Positions 27,737 through 36,725 of a stretch of 64,000 nt of DNA are shown piece after piece (the first letter of the stretch is position 1; each line of letters starts with the position of its first letter). The position numbers and the translations under genes are program-made. Under the pieces are notes generated by a model. It was not told the DNA's origin. It saw only the letters and a program-made list of their open reading frames with translations, and did not search any database. The stretch lies in assembly GCF_017742215.1 (NCBI RefSeq), contig NZ_JAGHKP010000003.1, positions 1 through 64,000 on the forward strand, written 5' to 3'. Origin of the DNA: Chitinophaga chungangae. Its GTDB lineage: Bacteria; Bacteroidota; Bacteroidia; Chitinophagales; Chitinophagaceae.

Positions 27737-29425
27737 ATGAGGAAAATATTCTTACAGGCCGGTTTGCTTGCTTTATTGGCAACTTCCTGTAGCCGCGAGA
27801 AATACGCGGAGATCAACACCGACCCGGACCTGATCCAGGGTGATAAGGTGAACCCGGCAACCGTATTTCCCACTGCAGCGATTGCCATTCATACAAATGA
27901 CTTTGAAGCATATTACGATATTCACCGCAACGTGCAATACTGGATCGGTGCATGGGTGCCCCTGGGCGGAAACGGCGGCATTATTACGCGTTTCAAAGCG
28001 CCTACTTCGGCTTCCAGCTATCCGTATTGTTTCGAGAATTTTTATTCCAGGGAAACGATGGGCGCCGGCGGCACCCTGGCGGAAGTGAGGAATCTTATCA
28101 GCAAGATGCCCGCGGATAAAAAAGCAACGTACGCGCATATCAACGCGATCTCTTACATCCCGATGGCACTGGCTGCCTTCCAGCTTTCCGACCTGATCGG
28201 CAGTATCGCGTACACCGAAGCTTTTAAAGCCAGGTATACCGATCCCCCCTTGCTGCAGCCCAAATACGAATCACAGGAAGAGCTGTTCGTTCTGCTTGAA
28301 AACGAGCTGAAAGCGGCTGTGGCGGCGCTGAAACAGGATGGCGGCGTAGCGCAGGAAAAACTTGGCACGTCTGACCTCTGGTACAGGGGCGCAGGCGTGG
28401 AAGCGACAAACTGGATCAAAGCAGCCAACTCGCTAAGGCTTCGCCTTGCCATGCGCCAGCTGAAAAGAAAACCCAACGAGGCCAAAGCCATCATTCTCGA
28501 TGTGCTGGCAGACAACGTGGGCCCTATCGACAGCAGGGCGGAAAGCTGGATATTTAAAGCCGGCACCAGCGTTGCCAATGGCGGTAACTATGGATTGGCA
28601 GCCGCTCTTTCCGGCCAGAAAGCCGCCATCGACTTCATGTACAAAACCAGCGATCCCCGCATGAGAATTATGTACCGCAAAGTAGCGCTTACAAAGGCCG
28701 ATTTCGACACTTACCAGGCAAACGGTACCATCGCTCCCGGCGAAGTATACCAGGAGTACCGCGGCCGTTATACGAGTCCCGATGCCGTAGGCGAAGCAGA
28801 CAAACGTTTCTACTTTAACTACGTTTTCGGCAGCACCGCGTACGTTTCCTACATCCAGGACCAGCTGTTCAATTCGGCCGTATCCAGCGGTAAGGTGAAC
28901 TATCCCGTGATCACTTATGCAGACGTATGTTTCTGGAGAGCGGAACTCGCCGCCAGGAACATAACTGCCGAAAACGCCGAAGATTGGTACAACAAAGGCA
29001 TCGAAGCTTCTCTCGCAGATTACGACGAGTGGGGCAAAGATGCTAACGTGGCCGAATATACGGCACTGACGCCTGCGGAAGTGGACGCTTACAAAAATCA
29101 CCCGGACATCGTGTACAACCCTGCAAAAGGTATCGAGCAGATCTGCATCCAGGAGTTTTTCCACCTTTACAGGAACCCGCTGGAAAGCTGGGCCAATATC
29201 AGGAGAACCGGATACCCCAGCCAGACCGGCACGGTATTCAAGGCCGAAAAGATCCGCAACGCCGGCATCGAGGCTGTGATGCCTAGGAGATGGAGCGTGT
29301 TTATCCCCCCGATCACCGAATTTAATTACCAAAACAGGTTAAACGCGATCGAGGATATGCGGAAAGACCCTGAGTTCGGCGATCTGTCAGACCTCACCGG
29401 CCGCGTTTGGTGGGATAAGAAATAG
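27737..29425 (+). CDS. SusD-like lipoprotein (SusD-like_2 type)
   Basis: 562 residues with the lipoprotein Cys at 18 (LLALLATSCSREKY). The segment KYAEINTDPDLIQGDKVNP followed by TVFPTA is typical of the second SusD-like family that accompanies STN-less SusC proteins. So is the C-terminal block QICIQEFFHLYRNPLESWANIRRTGYP. Many such pairs are not tied to carbohydrate-active enzymes, and some take up peptides or other oligomers. No glycoside hydrolase directly adjoins this pair. Confidence 0.88.
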   Translation: MRKIFLQAGLLALLATSCSREKYAEINTDPDLIQGDKVNPATVFPTAAIAIHTNDFEAYYDIHRNVQYWIGAWVPLGGNGGIITRFKAPTSASSYPYCFENFYSRETMGAGGTLAEVRNLISKMPADKKATYAHINAISYIPMALAAFQLSDLIGSIAYTEAFKARYTDPPLLQPKYESQEELFVLLENELKAAVAALKQDGGVAQEKLGTSDLWYRGAGVEATNWIKAANSLRLRLAMRQLKRKPNEAKAIILDVLADNVGPIDSRAESWIFKAGTSVANGGNYGLAAALSGQKAAIDFMYKTSDPRMRIMYRKVALTKADFDTYQANGTIAPGEVYQEYRGRYTSPDAVGEADKRFYFNYVFGSTAYVSYIQDQLFNSAVSSGKVNYPVITYADVCFWRAELAARNITAENAEDWYNKGIEASLADYDEWGKDANVAEYTALTPAEVDAYKNHPDIVYNPAKGIEQICIQEFFHLYRNPLESWANIRRTGYPSQTGTVFKAEKIRNAGIEAVMPRRWSVFIPPITEFNYQNRLNAIEDMRKDPEFGDLSDLTGRVWWDKK

Positions 29426-29463
29426 ATTATCTTAGTATTTTCACTACAGTAATACAACGAAAT

Positions 29464-29495
29464 CCAGGCCGGTCAAACGGCCGGTCTGGTTTCTT
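29464..29495 (+). terminator. Terminator after the SusD-like gene
   Basis: An 11-bp stem (CCAGGCCGGTC with GGCCGGTCTGG, two G-U pairs) closes an AAAC loop and is followed by TTTCTT. Confidence 0.7.
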
Positions 29496-29535
29496 CATAA
29501 CTTTCAACCAGCAGCACCGTCTTAAAAAAATATCC

Positions 29536-30093
29536 ATGAAATGGTTTTTTGTGATACTTGGCTGTTTTTTCCTCCCCGCGTTGCACGCGCAGCAACCGGC
29601 ATACGCTTCGCTGAAACTTAAAACCACCGGTGGGGAAACGCTTTCCCCCGCCAGCAAACCACTAACGGCCTTCGTGTTCCTTTCGCCGGATTGCCCCCTC
29701 AGCCGCAACTACACCCTCACCCTGAACGATATTCAACAAAGCCGGAAAAACGCCCTGCAGATCATCGGCGTTTTCCCTGATGCCGGCTACAGTGACAATG
29801 AAATAAAAGCTTTTAAAGATAAATACGCGATAAGTTTCGCGCTGGTGAGCGACAAAAGATCACAATTGCAGCATTTCACACGGGCCGCCATCACGCCCGA
29901 GGTCTTTTTGTACGATAACAGAGGCGCGCTGCTGTACAAAGGCGCTATCGACGATTGGGTGGTGAGCCTGGGCCGGAAAAAACACCAGCCGGAAAAACAT
30001 TACCTCGCCGACGCGATCGATAATTCTCTTCAACATAAAACAGTTAGCCCTGCTGAAACAAAGGCAATAGGTTGCTTCATCAGCACTAAATGA
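29536..30093 (+). CDS. Periplasmic redoxin (AhpC/TSA/thioredoxin-like)
   Basis: 185 residues with signal peptide MKWFFVILGCFFLPALHAQ. The thioredoxin-like core contains FVFLSPDCPLSRNYT, in which only one cysteine stands at the usual CxxC place (Cys, Pro, Leu, Ser). Then come GVFPDAGYSDNEIKAF and TPEVFLYDNRGALLYKG with the cis-proline loop. This SPDCPLSRNY type is commonly encoded with heme-copper proteins of the kind found next. The gene overlaps the following one by ATGA, so the pair is probably co-translated. The partner or substrate is unknown. Confidence 0.82.
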   Translation: MKWFFVILGCFFLPALHAQQPAYASLKLKTTGGETLSPASKPLTAFVFLSPDCPLSRNYTLTLNDIQQSRKNALQIIGVFPDAGYSDNEIKAFKDKYAISFALVSDKRSQLQHFTRAAITPEVFLYDNRGALLYKGAIDDWVVSLGRKKHQPEKHYLADAIDNSLQHKTVSPAETKAIGCFISTK

Positions 30094-31394
30094 CCGGTAT
30101 GCGCATATTGTTATTCACCATATTATTCGCCTGTACATTCGCAAGCGCCCATGCGCAAACTTACCATGATGTGGAGCCGATCCTGCTGAACAAATGCGGC
30201 ACCTGCCACAGGCCCGGAGAAGCCGGCCCTTTCCCGCTGCTGCGGTACGAAGATTTCACCAAAAGACTGAACTTCCTCAAAGAGGTGATCTCTACCGGTT
30301 ACATGCCGCCATGGCGCGCCGATACGTCGTATTCCTGCTTCGCCAACCAGCGCGGGCTTACGGCGGATGAAAAAACAAAGATCCTCGCATGGATAGATAA
30401 CAACGCGCCGAAAGGAAAAACGCCGAAAAATAAAACATCGGCAGCTCCCGCAGGTAAACAGTCACCGGAACGCGCGCCCGACCTGGTACTGAAGTCAAAA
30501 GACGTATTCCTGGTGAAAGGGGACAACAAAGAACGTTTCGTTGAATTTAAAGTGCCTTTCGAGCTGCCAGCCGGTAAAAGCGTTGAAGCGGTGGAATTCG
30601 TGACCAATAACCGCAAGGTGATCCATCATATCAATTACGGTTTTTATAATGTGCCCGATGCAAATATCGATTTACATGAAGGCATCAGCATGATCAATAC
30701 GGACGAAGACCCGGGCAACCGCCCCGCATTTGACCGCTACAAACGGGAAATGGTCTATTACACGGGCTGGATACCGGGCGCGTCTGCCGAATATTACCCG
30801 AAAGAGTTCGGCTGGATGCTGCCGGCGAGGGGAGTGGTGATCTTCACCGTGCACTATGCGGCCATTGCCGCCAATGAAGAATCTGTCGTGGGCGTTAACC
30901 TGTACTTCAAAAACGGACCGGTGAAAAGACCGGTGCGTATCATCAGCCTGGGATCGGGCGGCGTTGGCGAGCGGGATATCGATCCCATTTTTATGATCCC
31001 GCCGAACGAGGTGCGAACTTTTGAACTGAAAATGAAAACACCGGAAGAACAATCGTTGTTATATGTTTGGCCGCATATGCACTTCCTCGGCAAATCCTTC
31101 GAGGCATACGTGGTAACACCCGCCACCGATACCATCCCGCTGATCAGGATACCGGAATGGGATTTCCGGTGGCAGGAACTGTACCGCTTCAAAAAACCGG
31201 TGCACATCCCAAGGGGCTCGGTTATTTACATGAAAGGCACTTACGACAATACGACAAACAATCCGCTGAACCCGCACAATCCGCCTAAATACGTGTTTTC
31301 GAAAGGAAGCATGAAGTCTGACGACGAGATGTTCACACTGCTGCTGATTTATTCGAAGTATATTGCGGGCGATGAATCGATCGAACTGGAGTAG
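30090..31394 (+). CDS. c-type cytochrome fused to copper type II monooxygenase-like domain
   Basis: 434 residues with a signal peptide (MRILLFTILFACTFASAHAQ). One heme-c site (NKCGTCHRPGEAGPFPL, Cys36-Cys39-His40) and the following helices form a small cytochrome of about 100 residues. A linker rich in Lys, Ala and Pro leads to a beta-sandwich resembling the peptidylglycine monooxygenase (PHM) fold. It has VIHHINYGFY, VVIFTVHYAA and YVWPHMHFLGKSFEAY as possible copper-ligand histidines. The heme could pass electrons to the copper site. The reaction and substrate are unknown; the fold and ligands are my reading. Confidence 0.75.
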   Translation: MTGMRILLFTILFACTFASAHAQTYHDVEPILLNKCGTCHRPGEAGPFPLLRYEDFTKRLNFLKEVISTGYMPPWRADTSYSCFANQRGLTADEKTKILAWIDNNAPKGKTPKNKTSAAPAGKQSPERAPDLVLKSKDVFLVKGDNKERFVEFKVPFELPAGKSVEAVEFVTNNRKVIHHINYGFYNVPDANIDLHEGISMINTDEDPGNRPAFDRYKREMVYYTGWIPGASAEYYPKEFGWMLPARGVVIFTVHYAAIAANEESVVGVNLYFKNGPVKRPVRIISLGSGGVGERDIDPIFMIPPNEVRTFELKMKTPEEQSLLYVWPHMHFLGKSFEAYVVTPATDTIPLIRIPEWDFRWQELYRFKKPVHIPRGSVIYMKGTYDNTTNNPLNPHNPPKYVFSKGSMKSDDEMFTLLLIYSKYIAGDESIELE

Positions 31395-31405
31395 AAGATC
31401 GACAT

Positions 31406-31413
31406 TAGTTTTG
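31406..31413 (+). promoter_or_regulatory. Candidate -7 promoter element for the ROK repressor
   Basis: TAGTTTTG matches the Bacteroidota -7 consensus TAnnTTTG, 25 bp before the ATG at 31438. No good -33 element was seen. Confidence 0.35.
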
Positions 31414-31437
31414 TAACAACGTTAGCGATTTGTGTTT

Positions 31438-32655
31438 ATGGTAAATAAAAGTTATTATAAGGCATTGGCTTTGAGGGAGTTCTATTTCTCCGGCAAGTTG
31501 TCGTCCACCGACCTCAGCGAACGGATGGGAAAAAGTATTCCCCATGTGATGAAAGTGATCGATACGCTGATAGCAGACGGTGTGATCGTGGAATCCGGGT
31601 TTGCCCCTTCCAGCGGCGGCCGGCGGCCGGTGATCTACGCGCCGAAACCTGGCGCCATTTACATTTTGTCCGTCGCCATGGACCAGATGTTTACCCGCAT
31701 TACGTTAATGGACATCGACAACAAGCCGGTCACGCCCGTCCGGGAATTTGAGCTGCCCCTTACCAATAATCCCGACGCCATCGTGCTGCTCGCAGAAAAA
31801 ATGGGAGAAGTGATCCGCGATTCCGGCATCGACCGGGAAAAGATCGTAGGCGCGGGCATCGGTATGCCGGGTTTTGTAGACTTCAAGAACGGCGTCAATT
31901 ATTCTTTCCTCAACGCGGGCAATAAAACCATCACCGAATACCTGACAGGCGAACTGAACATGCCTGTATATATCGATAACGATTCCAGTTTGATCGCGCT
32001 CGCGGAGTTCCGTTTTGGCGCGGCGCGCCAGAAAAAGAACGCCGTTGTGGTGAACATCGGCTGGGGCATCGGCCTGGGCATGATCCTGAACGGCGAACTG
32101 TTCCGCGGGCACGACGGCTTTGCGGGCGAGTTCAGCCACATTCCCATTTTTAATAACAACAAACTCTGCAGCTGCGGCAAAAGCGGCTGCCTGGAAACGG
32201 AAGCTTCGCTGCTGGTGGTGATCGAAAAAGCCGCGCAGGGCCTGAAATCAGGCCGCCCCTCCGCCCTCGGCCCCAATTTCCCCACGGGGCACGGCGATAC
32301 CGATTGGGACGCGATCGTGAAAGCGGCGCATAAAGGCGACCGTTTTGTGATCGAGCTGCTGTCTCATACCGGTTACGACATCGGCAAAGCAATAGCGATC
32401 CTGATCCACCTCATGAACCCTGAATGGGTAGTGCTCAGCGGCCGCGGCACGCTGGCCGGAAAAGTATGGGAAGCGCCGGTGCAGCAGGCGCTCAACGAGC
32501 ACAGCATTCCGCGCCTGGCGGCCAATACGAGGCTCGCCATTTCAACCCTGGGTTACCAGGCGGAACTGATCGGGGCGGTGGCGCTGGTGATGGAAAACAA
32601 AGTCAAAGAATTTAAAGCCACCCGGAAAAATATCAAAGAGAAAGCCTTTTCCTGA
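31438..32655 (+). CDS. ROK-family transcriptional regulator (NagC/Mlc-like)
   Basis: 405 residues from ATG 31438 (MVNKSYYKALALREFYF); a GTG two codons earlier is an alternative. The N-terminal winged helix at about 10-70 reads STDLSERMGKSIPHVMKVIDTL. It is followed by a ROK sugar-kinase fold with GAGIGMPGFVD, IDNDSSLIALAE, NIGWGIGLGMI and a complete zinc motif CSCGKSGCLETEAS. Such proteins bind DNA until a sugar or phosphorylated PTS signal releases them. Its targets may be the hydrolase gene that follows 26 bp later, or distant genes. Confidence 0.9.
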   Translation: MVNKSYYKALALREFYFSGKLSSTDLSERMGKSIPHVMKVIDTLIADGVIVESGFAPSSGGRRPVIYAPKPGAIYILSVAMDQMFTRITLMDIDNKPVTPVREFELPLTNNPDAIVLLAEKMGEVIRDSGIDREKIVGAGIGMPGFVDFKNGVNYSFLNAGNKTITEYLTGELNMPVYIDNDSSLIALAEFRFGAARQKKNAVVVNIGWGIGLGMILNGELFRGHDGFAGEFSHIPIFNNNKLCSCGKSGCLETEASLLVVIEKAAQGLKSGRPSALGPNFPTGHGDTDWDAIVKAAHKGDRFVIELLSHTGYDIGKAIAILIHLMNPEWVVLSGRGTLAGKVWEAPVQQALNEHSIPRLAANTRLAISTLGYQAELIGAVALVMENKVKEFKATRKNIKEKAFS

Positions 32656-32681
32656 CCTTCAACTGCCAATTTATTCCCTAC

Positions 32682-35141
32682 ATGAAGAAGATCAAATTTG
32701 CACTGCTTTTCGTTCTGATCTGTCAGCAGGCAGAGCTGTCCGCGCAAGACACCTATTATTTCAAAAACGGCCTCGCCGTTTCCAGTCCGCAGCGTTACGG
32801 CCGCGAAGCGATATATACAGACCTGCTGGCTTACCGCCTTTATACGAACCAGCTGAAAACGCCCGCGGACGGACAGGAATTCGAAAAAAGCGCTGACGGT
32901 CAGCCGCAGGTATGGCAGGCCGTTACGGCGGATTCGGCCAACCGCCTGTTCCGCCGCGGCGCGAGAGGCCGCGGGGGAAATTTCGGCAGGGGCGGGTATT
33001 TTTACCTCACCTACCAGTCAGACAAGGCACAGCACGCGCTGCTGAACGTCAAAGGCAACAGCGGCCTGTATTTTAACGGAGAGCCGCACACCGGAGATCC
33101 TTACGGCTCAGGCTGGCTCTACATTCCCGTGCAGCTTAAAAAAGGGCTGAACGAAATTTACGTGCGCGGCGTATTCATCACCGCCAGTCTCAGTTTTCCT
33201 CCCAAGCCGGTAATGATCGTCACGGAAGACCCCACCATGCCCGCCATCGTGACCGGCCAGGAAAACGGTGCGTTGCAGGGCGCGGTGGCAGTGATCAATA
33301 ATACCATGAAAGAACTGAAAGGACTGCAATTCCGTTCCACTTTCCTCGGCAAAACAGTGACCACCGACGTGCCTCCTATTCCTGCGATGAGCAGCCGCAA
33401 AACGCCTTTCACGTTCGACGGCAGCGGCGCAAACGCGGAAGGAAAAACACCCTGCTCCATCGTATTGTTCGATAAAAACAAAACGCTCGACGAAGCAACT
33501 ATCGACGTGGAAACGGTAATGCCTTCCGGAAAATACAGCAGCACGTTCATCAGCGACATAGACGGCAGTTTACAATATTATGCGGTTACGCCGCAAACGG
33601 GCGGCCCGCAGAAAGGCGCGGCGCTTTTCCTGTCTGTGCACGGCGCCGGCGTGGAAGCGATCGGCCAGGCGAGAGCATACCAGCATAAAGACTGGGGCAC
33701 GCTGGTAGCCGCCACCAACCGCCGCCCGCGCGGTTTTAACTGGGAAGACTGGGGCCGCCTCGACGCGCTGGAAGTGCTCGGCATTGCACGCGAAAAATTC
33801 CAGCCGGACCTGCAGCATATTTATCTCACCGGCCACTCCATGGGCGGGCACGGCACCTGGTTCCTCGGCGCCACCTATCCGGATAAATGGGCAGGCATAG
33901 CACCCAGCGCAGGATACCCCACGCTGAAAGGTTACGGTTCCGCAGACGGTCTGATCCCGGACAGCAGCAATTCCCCGATGGAACAAATGCTGCTCCGTTC
34001 CGGCAACCAGAGCGATGTGATCAAACTCGTACAGAATTACAAACCGCTGGGCGTGTATATTTTTCATGGCGATGCAGACCGCACCGTGTCTGTCAACTAC
34101 GCCCGCCAGATGCGCGACCTGCTCGGTAAATTCCATCCCGATTTCAGTTATTACGAATATCCCGGCGGTGGGCATTGGTTTGGAGACATCAGCGTAGACT
34201 GGAAACCGCTCTTCGACTTTTTTAAATGGCATGAGCGCCCGGTAGACACGGCGGTGAACGACATTGACTTTACCACCTCCAACCCTGGTATTTCCGCGGC
34301 TTTCCGCTGGGCTTCCGTGCAGCAGCAGCAACATCCCTTGCAATACAGCCGCATCCGGTTGAACAGGGACAGGGCGGCGAAAACCATTTCGGGCACTACG
34401 GAAAATGTGCGCCTGCTGCGCCTCGAGCTTAACGATTTTGAAGGCGGCGACATAAAGATCAGCGTAGACGGAACGGAGATCACGGCGAAAGCAGGCGCCA
34501 CGCCGCTTTACCTGCTGAACGACGGCCGTAAATGGTCCGTTCACCAGGCGCCGCCGCTGTCTGAAAAAGGCCCGCACCGCAACGGTACGTTAAAAGACGC
34601 GTTTAACCACCGCATGGTGTTTGTGTACAGCACCGGCGGCAGCAAGGAAGAAAATGAATGGAGCTTCAACAAAGCGCGTTACGATGCCGAAACATGGTAT
34701 TATCGCGGCAATGGCGCGGTGGACATTATTGCGGACAAAGATTATGCGCCGGGGAAATACAAAGACCGCGGCGTGATCGTCTACGGGAATAAAACCACCT
34801 GCAAAGCGTGGAAACTGTTGCTGAACGATTGCCCCATCCAGGTGGAGCGCAACAAAGTGACCGCCGGCGGGAAACAATGGACGGGAGAAGACCTCAGCGC
34901 CTGTTTCGTGTGGCCGTTACCGGGGTCGGACGTTGCGTCTGTGGCCGTGGTGAGCGGCAGCGGAATAACGGGCATGAAAGCGGCTTATGCGAACCAGTAT
35001 TTCGCCGGCGCCAGCGGTTTTCCCGATTTTATGATCTATGGCGCAAAAATGCTGGAGACGGGCGTGAACGAAGTGAAGATGGCCGGTTTTTACGATCATG
35101 CGTGGAAGCTGAGCGATGGGGAGATGATACAGGCGGAATAG
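32682..35141 (+). CDS. Secreted alpha/beta-hydrolase (prolyl-oligopeptidase/esterase-like), multidomain
   Basis: 819 residues with a signal peptide ending LSAQD. An N-terminal beta-rich region (about 22-290) contains an Arg/Gly-rich stretch at 91-105 (RRGARGRGGNFGRGG). The alpha/beta-hydrolase domain spans about 295-525, with the nucleophile elbow TGHSMGGHGTW (Ser386), HGDADRTV (Asp466) and GGGHWFGD (His498). About 290 further residues form a beta-rich C-terminal region (for example DIIADKDYAPGKYKD). The family mixes peptidases and carbohydrate or polyester esterases, so the substrate is open. Co-transcription with the ROK repressor favours a sugar-linked role. Confidence 0.78.
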   Translation: MKKIKFALLFVLICQQAELSAQDTYYFKNGLAVSSPQRYGREAIYTDLLAYRLYTNQLKTPADGQEFEKSADGQPQVWQAVTADSANRLFRRGARGRGGNFGRGGYFYLTYQSDKAQHALLNVKGNSGLYFNGEPHTGDPYGSGWLYIPVQLKKGLNEIYVRGVFITASLSFPPKPVMIVTEDPTMPAIVTGQENGALQGAVAVINNTMKELKGLQFRSTFLGKTVTTDVPPIPAMSSRKTPFTFDGSGANAEGKTPCSIVLFDKNKTLDEATIDVETVMPSGKYSSTFISDIDGSLQYYAVTPQTGGPQKGAALFLSVHGAGVEAIGQARAYQHKDWGTLVAATNRRPRGFNWEDWGRLDALEVLGIAREKFQPDLQHIYLTGHSMGGHGTWFLGATYPDKWAGIAPSAGYPTLKGYGSADGLIPDSSNSPMEQMLLRSGNQSDVIKLVQNYKPLGVYIFHGDADRTVSVNYARQMRDLLGKFHPDFSYYEYPGGGHWFGDISVDWKPLFDFFKWHERPVDTAVNDIDFTTSNPGISAAFRWASVQQQQHPLQYSRIRLNRDRAAKTISGTTENVRLLRLELNDFEGGDIKISVDGTEITAKAGATPLYLLNDGRKWSVHQAPPLSEKGPHRNGTLKDAFNHRMVFVYSTGGSKEENEWSFNKARYDAETWYYRGNGAVDIIADKDYAPGKYKDRGVIVYGNKTTCKAWKLLLNDCPIQVERNKVTAGGKQWTGEDLSACFVWPLPGSDVASVAVVSGSGITGMKAAYANQYFAGASGFPDFMIYGAKMLETGVNEVKMAGFYDHAWKLSDGEMIQAE

Positions 35142-35221
35142 AACCCCAGGGGGTGCAATATGGACATTCTGGCGGGTTGATCCGGACAGCGGTTCTGCCG
35201 ACATTTGCGGAAAGCATTTGT

Positions 35222-36208
35222 ATGAAACATGTCACTATCGTGGTGCCGCAATGCGAAGTAAATATGAACAGCATAGGCGGCGCTTTTGAGATACTTACCG
35301 GGGCGGACAATTGCTGGCGCAACGCCGGCAACGAATCCCGGGTTGCCGTGCAGATCGCGGGTTTTACGTCAGAAAAAGGTATTCACCAGGGATATTTTTC
35401 CGTGCGGCCGAACGATATCAGGGCCATCGGTCAGACGGACCTGGTGATCGTTCCTTCCCTCTTCGGCAATTATAAAAAAATAGTGGCGGACAACCAGGAG
35501 CTGATCGGCTGGATAGACCGCCAGTACAAAGCCGGCTCCGAGATCGCCAGCATGTGCACGGGCGCTTTCCTGCTGGCCGCCACCGGGCTTCTCGACAACA
35601 AAAGCAGCTCTACGCACTGGATGTCTGCCAGCCTGTTCAAACAGATGTACCCGGCCGTAAAAATGGTAGAAGACCGGATCATTACAGACGAAAACGGCAT
35701 TTATACCAACGGCGGCGGGTATTCGTTCCTCAACCTGATGCTTTACCTCGTCGAGAAAATCTTCGACAGGGCCACGGCCATTTTTTGCTCGAAGGTTTTC
35801 CAGATCGATATAGAAAGAACCTCTCAATCGCAATTCAGCATTTTTCACATCCAGAAAGGGCATGGCGACGAGCTGATCAACCGCGCCCAGCTGTACATTG
35901 AAGAAAATATCGAAGAAAAGATCTCGTTTGAGAAACTGGCGTACGACCTGGCGATCAGCAGGCGCAACTTCGACCGGCGTTTCGTGAAAGCTACCGGCAA
36001 CACGCCGGTGGAATATCTCCAGCGCGTAAAGGTGGAAGCCGCCAAAAAAGAACTGGAACGGGGCCGCAAAACAGTGTTTGAAGTGATGAGCGACGTGGGA
36101 TATGCGGACGATAAAGCATTCCGCGAAGTGTTTAAAAAAATCACGGGGCTTTCGCCGCTGGAGTACCGGAATAAATACAATAAAAACAGTCTGAAGTACC
36201 CACGATAG
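35222..36208 (+). CDS. GlxA-type AraC-family transcriptional regulator
   Basis: 328 residues from ATG 35222 (MKHVTIVVPQCEVNMNSIGG); the frame is open further upstream only within the previous gene's coding region. The N-terminal DJ-1/PfpI (glutamine-amidotransferase-like) domain at about 1-190 has SMCTGAFLLAATGLLDN around the nucleophile-elbow Cys. The C-terminal double helix-turn-helix of the AraC type follows (FEKLAYDLAISRRNFDRRF, then VFEVMSDVGYADDKAFREVF). GlxA-like regulators respond to small metabolites; the targets here are unknown. Confidence 0.9.
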   Translation: MKHVTIVVPQCEVNMNSIGGAFEILTGADNCWRNAGNESRVAVQIAGFTSEKGIHQGYFSVRPNDIRAIGQTDLVIVPSLFGNYKKIVADNQELIGWIDRQYKAGSEIASMCTGAFLLAATGLLDNKSSSTHWMSASLFKQMYPAVKMVEDRIITDENGIYTNGGGYSFLNLMLYLVEKIFDRATAIFCSKVFQIDIERTSQSQFSIFHIQKGHGDELINRAQLYIEENIEEKISFEKLAYDLAISRRNFDRRFVKATGNTPVEYLQRVKVEAAKKELERGRKTVFEVMSDVGYADDKAFREVFKKITGLSPLEYRNKYNKNSLKYPR

Positions 36209-36324
36209 TATAAACGGCTTCGCGAAGAACCCGCGCGAGCCCTCTATCACCGGAACGCACCAGTATTATTGCAAACCCCGGATTATTGATTTTCTATTTT
36301 CGGAAAAAAAAGTAGATTGACAGG

Positions 36325-36353
36325 AAGACCGGCTTTGCGCCGGTCTTTTTTGT
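36325..36353 (+). terminator. Terminator after the AraC-type regulator
   Basis: A perfect 9-bp stem (AAGACCGGC / GCCGGTCTT) with a TTTGC loop is followed by TTTTTT. Confidence 0.88.
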
Positions 36354-36725
36354 ATCCGGAGGCCGTCTAATGACCATCCGGAATGGCGCTTTTTAGCAGG
36401 CCCTGACCGGGGATGCGAAACCCTTGCAATTTATTTAATTTGCTTTCAATAATTTCTTAATACGTTTCGTTTCCTTATATCGGATCGGAAAAAAATCTGC
36501 TGGTTCCCATGGTTCCGACGGGGAGCGCCCAGGATCGGTTGCTTCATCAATTCCTTTGCTGTAGCGGATTTAGGAGCATTGTAGCCTAACTGTCACGAAC
36601 ATCTGATGATCGGATCGGGAAAATTTTCATTTTGAAGAATTCCTGAACAGATGCCCCCTCGGATCTTGAGTATCTTTGCGCCATCATTTACGGAAATCTG
36701 CAAAGTGGGGTTATTTGTCATTAGA
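36354..36725 (+). promoter_or_regulatory. Promoter region of the TonB/DUF4876/DUF6850/peroxidase cluster
   Basis: A gene-free stretch of 372 bp. TATCTTTG at 36671-36678 is an exact match to the -7 consensus TAnnTTTG and lies 47 bp before the receptor ATG. The 10-mer ATCGGATCGG occurs at 36479-36488 and 36609-36618, each followed by an A-rich tract, and may be a regulator site. I recognise no Fur-type box. Confidence 0.45.
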
